Source: Lewinellaceae bacterium
GTDB taxonomy: Bacteria > Bacteroidota > Bacteroidia > Chitinophagales > Saprospiraceae
Assembly: GCA_020636005.1 (NCBI GenBank)
Contig: JACJYR010000001.1
Location: 382,001-446,000 of the forward strand
Reading direction: 5' to 3'
DNA: 64,000 nt
The notes under the pieces were generated by a model that was given only the letters and a program-made list of their open reading frames with translations, ran no database searches and had not been told where the DNA came from. Made by a program: the position numbers and the translations under genes. Shown piece after piece: positions 62,987 to 64,000 of this stretch. How positions within the stretch are numbered: the stretch's first letter is position 1; each line of letters starts with the position of its first letter.

Positions 62987-63973
62987 ATGAAAAACACCCT
63001 CCGCCGCTGGCGTGCCACCTGGAACCCCGATATGTACCACGGCTGGGGCCGTGAAAAGCGGTATTTTGAAGGCTGGTATTTTAAACTGGTGGATGCCGGG
63101 GAAAACCATGTCTTTGCCGTCATCCCCGGCATCTCAAAAACGGCGGATGGCGTGCAGCACGCTTTCATCCAGGTGCTGGACGGGAAAAACTGCCAGGCGA
63201 GCTACCACCAATTCGAGGCGCTGCAATTCCAGCCTTCTCCCAGGGGGTTCCAACTGCAGTTGGGCAACAACTCCTTCTCTGCCGACCACGTGGAACTCGA
63301 CCTGCCGGAACTGCAAGGCAGGCTCGGTTTTAAACACCGGACCCCCTGGCCCAAAATGCTGGGCGCCCCGGGCATCATGGGCTGGTATTCTTTTGTGCCA
63401 TTTATGGAGTGCTACCACGGCGTGGTGAGCCTTCACCACCAGTTGACTGGTGAAATGAGGGTGCACGGCGCTCCTGCCGATTTTTCCGGTGGGGTTGGGT
63501 ATATAGAAAAAGACTGGGGCATCTCTTTCCCCCGCTCATGGATTTGGATGCAGTCGAACCATTTCGAGAAAACAGAAAAGATATGCCTGATGGCCTCTGT
63601 GGCCCGCATCCCGTGGCTGGGCAGTTATTTCATCGGCTATATTGTGGGCTTTCAATGGGGCGAACGACTGTTCCGGTTTGCCACCTACACGGGCGCACAG
63701 ATGAAAGCCGGCCTGGGCGAAAATACCGTGTCGCTCTCCTTCCGGGATCGGCGCTACCGCCTGGAAATAGTTGGAGAACAGGCCCCGGGCGCAAAGCTCG
63801 TGTCCCCCATCACGGGCAACATGTCCGGCAAGGTGAACGAAAGTATGCAGGGTACCTTGCACGTCCGTTTTTTTGAATCAGATAAACTGCTCTTCGAGGA
63901 TACGGGGCGGAATGCCGGGCTGGAGATTGCGGGGGAGGTAGAAGGACTGCTGACGGATGCCTGGCGGCGATGA
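62987..63973 (+). CDS. Tocopherol cyclase-like protein
   Basis: A 328-aa protein of the tocopherol-cyclase-like family: an N-terminal WNPDMYHGWGREKRYFEGWY motif, the central GWYSFVPFMECYHGVVSLHH, GVGYIEKDWGISFPRSWIWM and QSNHF, all in a two-beta-sandwich arrangement. Plant enzymes close the chromanol ring of tocopherols; bacterial relatives in non-photosynthetic organisms have unproven substrates, so the reaction is not claimed. No signal peptide. The complete frame ends 27 bases before the window edge. Confidence 0.82.
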   Translation: MKNTLRRWRATWNPDMYHGWGREKRYFEGWYFKLVDAGENHVFAVIPGISKTADGVQHAFIQVLDGKNCQASYHQFEALQFQPSPRGFQLQLGNNSFSADHVELDLPELQGRLGFKHRTPWPKMLGAPGIMGWYSFVPFMECYHGVVSLHHQLTGEMRVHGAPADFSGGVGYIEKDWGISFPRSWIWMQSNHFEKTEKICLMASVARIPWLGSYFIGYIVGFQWGERLFRFATYTGAQMKAGLGENTVSLSFRDRRYRLEIVGEQAPGAKLVSPITGNMSGKVNESMQGTLHVRFFESDKLLFEDTGRNAGLEIAGEVEGLLTDAWRR

Positions 63974-64000
63974 GGGGTTGAGTCGGGGATTGCCGCCTTT

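Overview
The window is about 64 kb of chromosome from a member of the Bacteroidota, most likely of the Saprospiria type (Haliscomenobacter/Lewinella-like). This is inferred from gene content. There are several secreted proteins with type IX secretion (T9SS) C-terminal domains of both type A and type B ('gliding motility' CHU_C). There are also LytS/LytTR signalling genes, DUF4294, stand-alone RfaE2, BatE-like and DUF481 proteins, Tat-exported sugar-metabolism proteins, and TAnnTTTG-type promoter cores. Shine-Dalgarno sequences are scarce. No rRNA, tRNA, CRISPR array, phage or transposase gene was recognised.

Layout. 1-9.1 kb: an inverted-repeat element, a dipeptidyl-peptidase III-like lipoprotein, pterin dehydratase, a DUF4294 protein, a Crp/Fnr regulator, and the minus-strand group panD / flippase-like membrane protein / rfaE2. 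9.3-17 kb: a very large propeller-sensor adenylate cyclase, a lytic transglycosylase, an SdiA-regulated-type lipoprotein and DNA primase. 17.0-18.27 kb: a non-coding stretch with about five regularly spaced hairpin-plus-T-run units, three of which share a conserved leader; this is the strongest candidate for something undescribed. 18.3-29.2 kb: a GH3-like/beta-lactamase fusion, a DUF3267 membrane protein, an outer-membrane-type protein, a BNR-repeat T9SS protein, MltA and a biotin carboxylase. 29.4-34.7 kb: an unrecognised 1767-residue protein with copies of a short dispersed repeat on both sides. 35.7-47.7 kb: two Tat substrates, a LytS/LytTR pair, two T9SS proteins, MurQ and a Sua5/YrdC enzyme. 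48-58 kb: a tandem pair of PKD/T9SS type B proteins next to rplS, an outer-membrane DUF481 protein, a second copy of an alpha-helical hypothetical family and a T9SS type A protein. 58.3-64 kb: a ThuA/sugar-dehydrogenase/cytochrome c fusion, a BatE-like protein and a tocopherol-cyclase-like protein.

How genes work together. Four cell-wall functions are scattered here (MltD-like and MltA transglycosylases, the NagZ-like/beta-lactamase fusion, MurQ), suggesting peptidoglycan turnover and recycling without an operon. The cyclase and the Crp/Fnr protein, 4 kb apart, could be a cAMP source and receptor, but nothing in the sequence ties them. The LytS-like kinase and LytTR regulator flank a small convergent gene and are probably cognate.

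Two families of small non-autonomous palindromic elements are scattered through the window. Family A is about 110 bp, with TIRs beginning AGGATCGAAGG / AGTAACGATG and two internal hairpins, and has eight full, degenerate or partial copies. Family B is about 157 bp, with TIRs around TTCTTTGACAAATC; it has two copies plus a third with a different core. Several family A copies sit 15-30 bp from a gene start.
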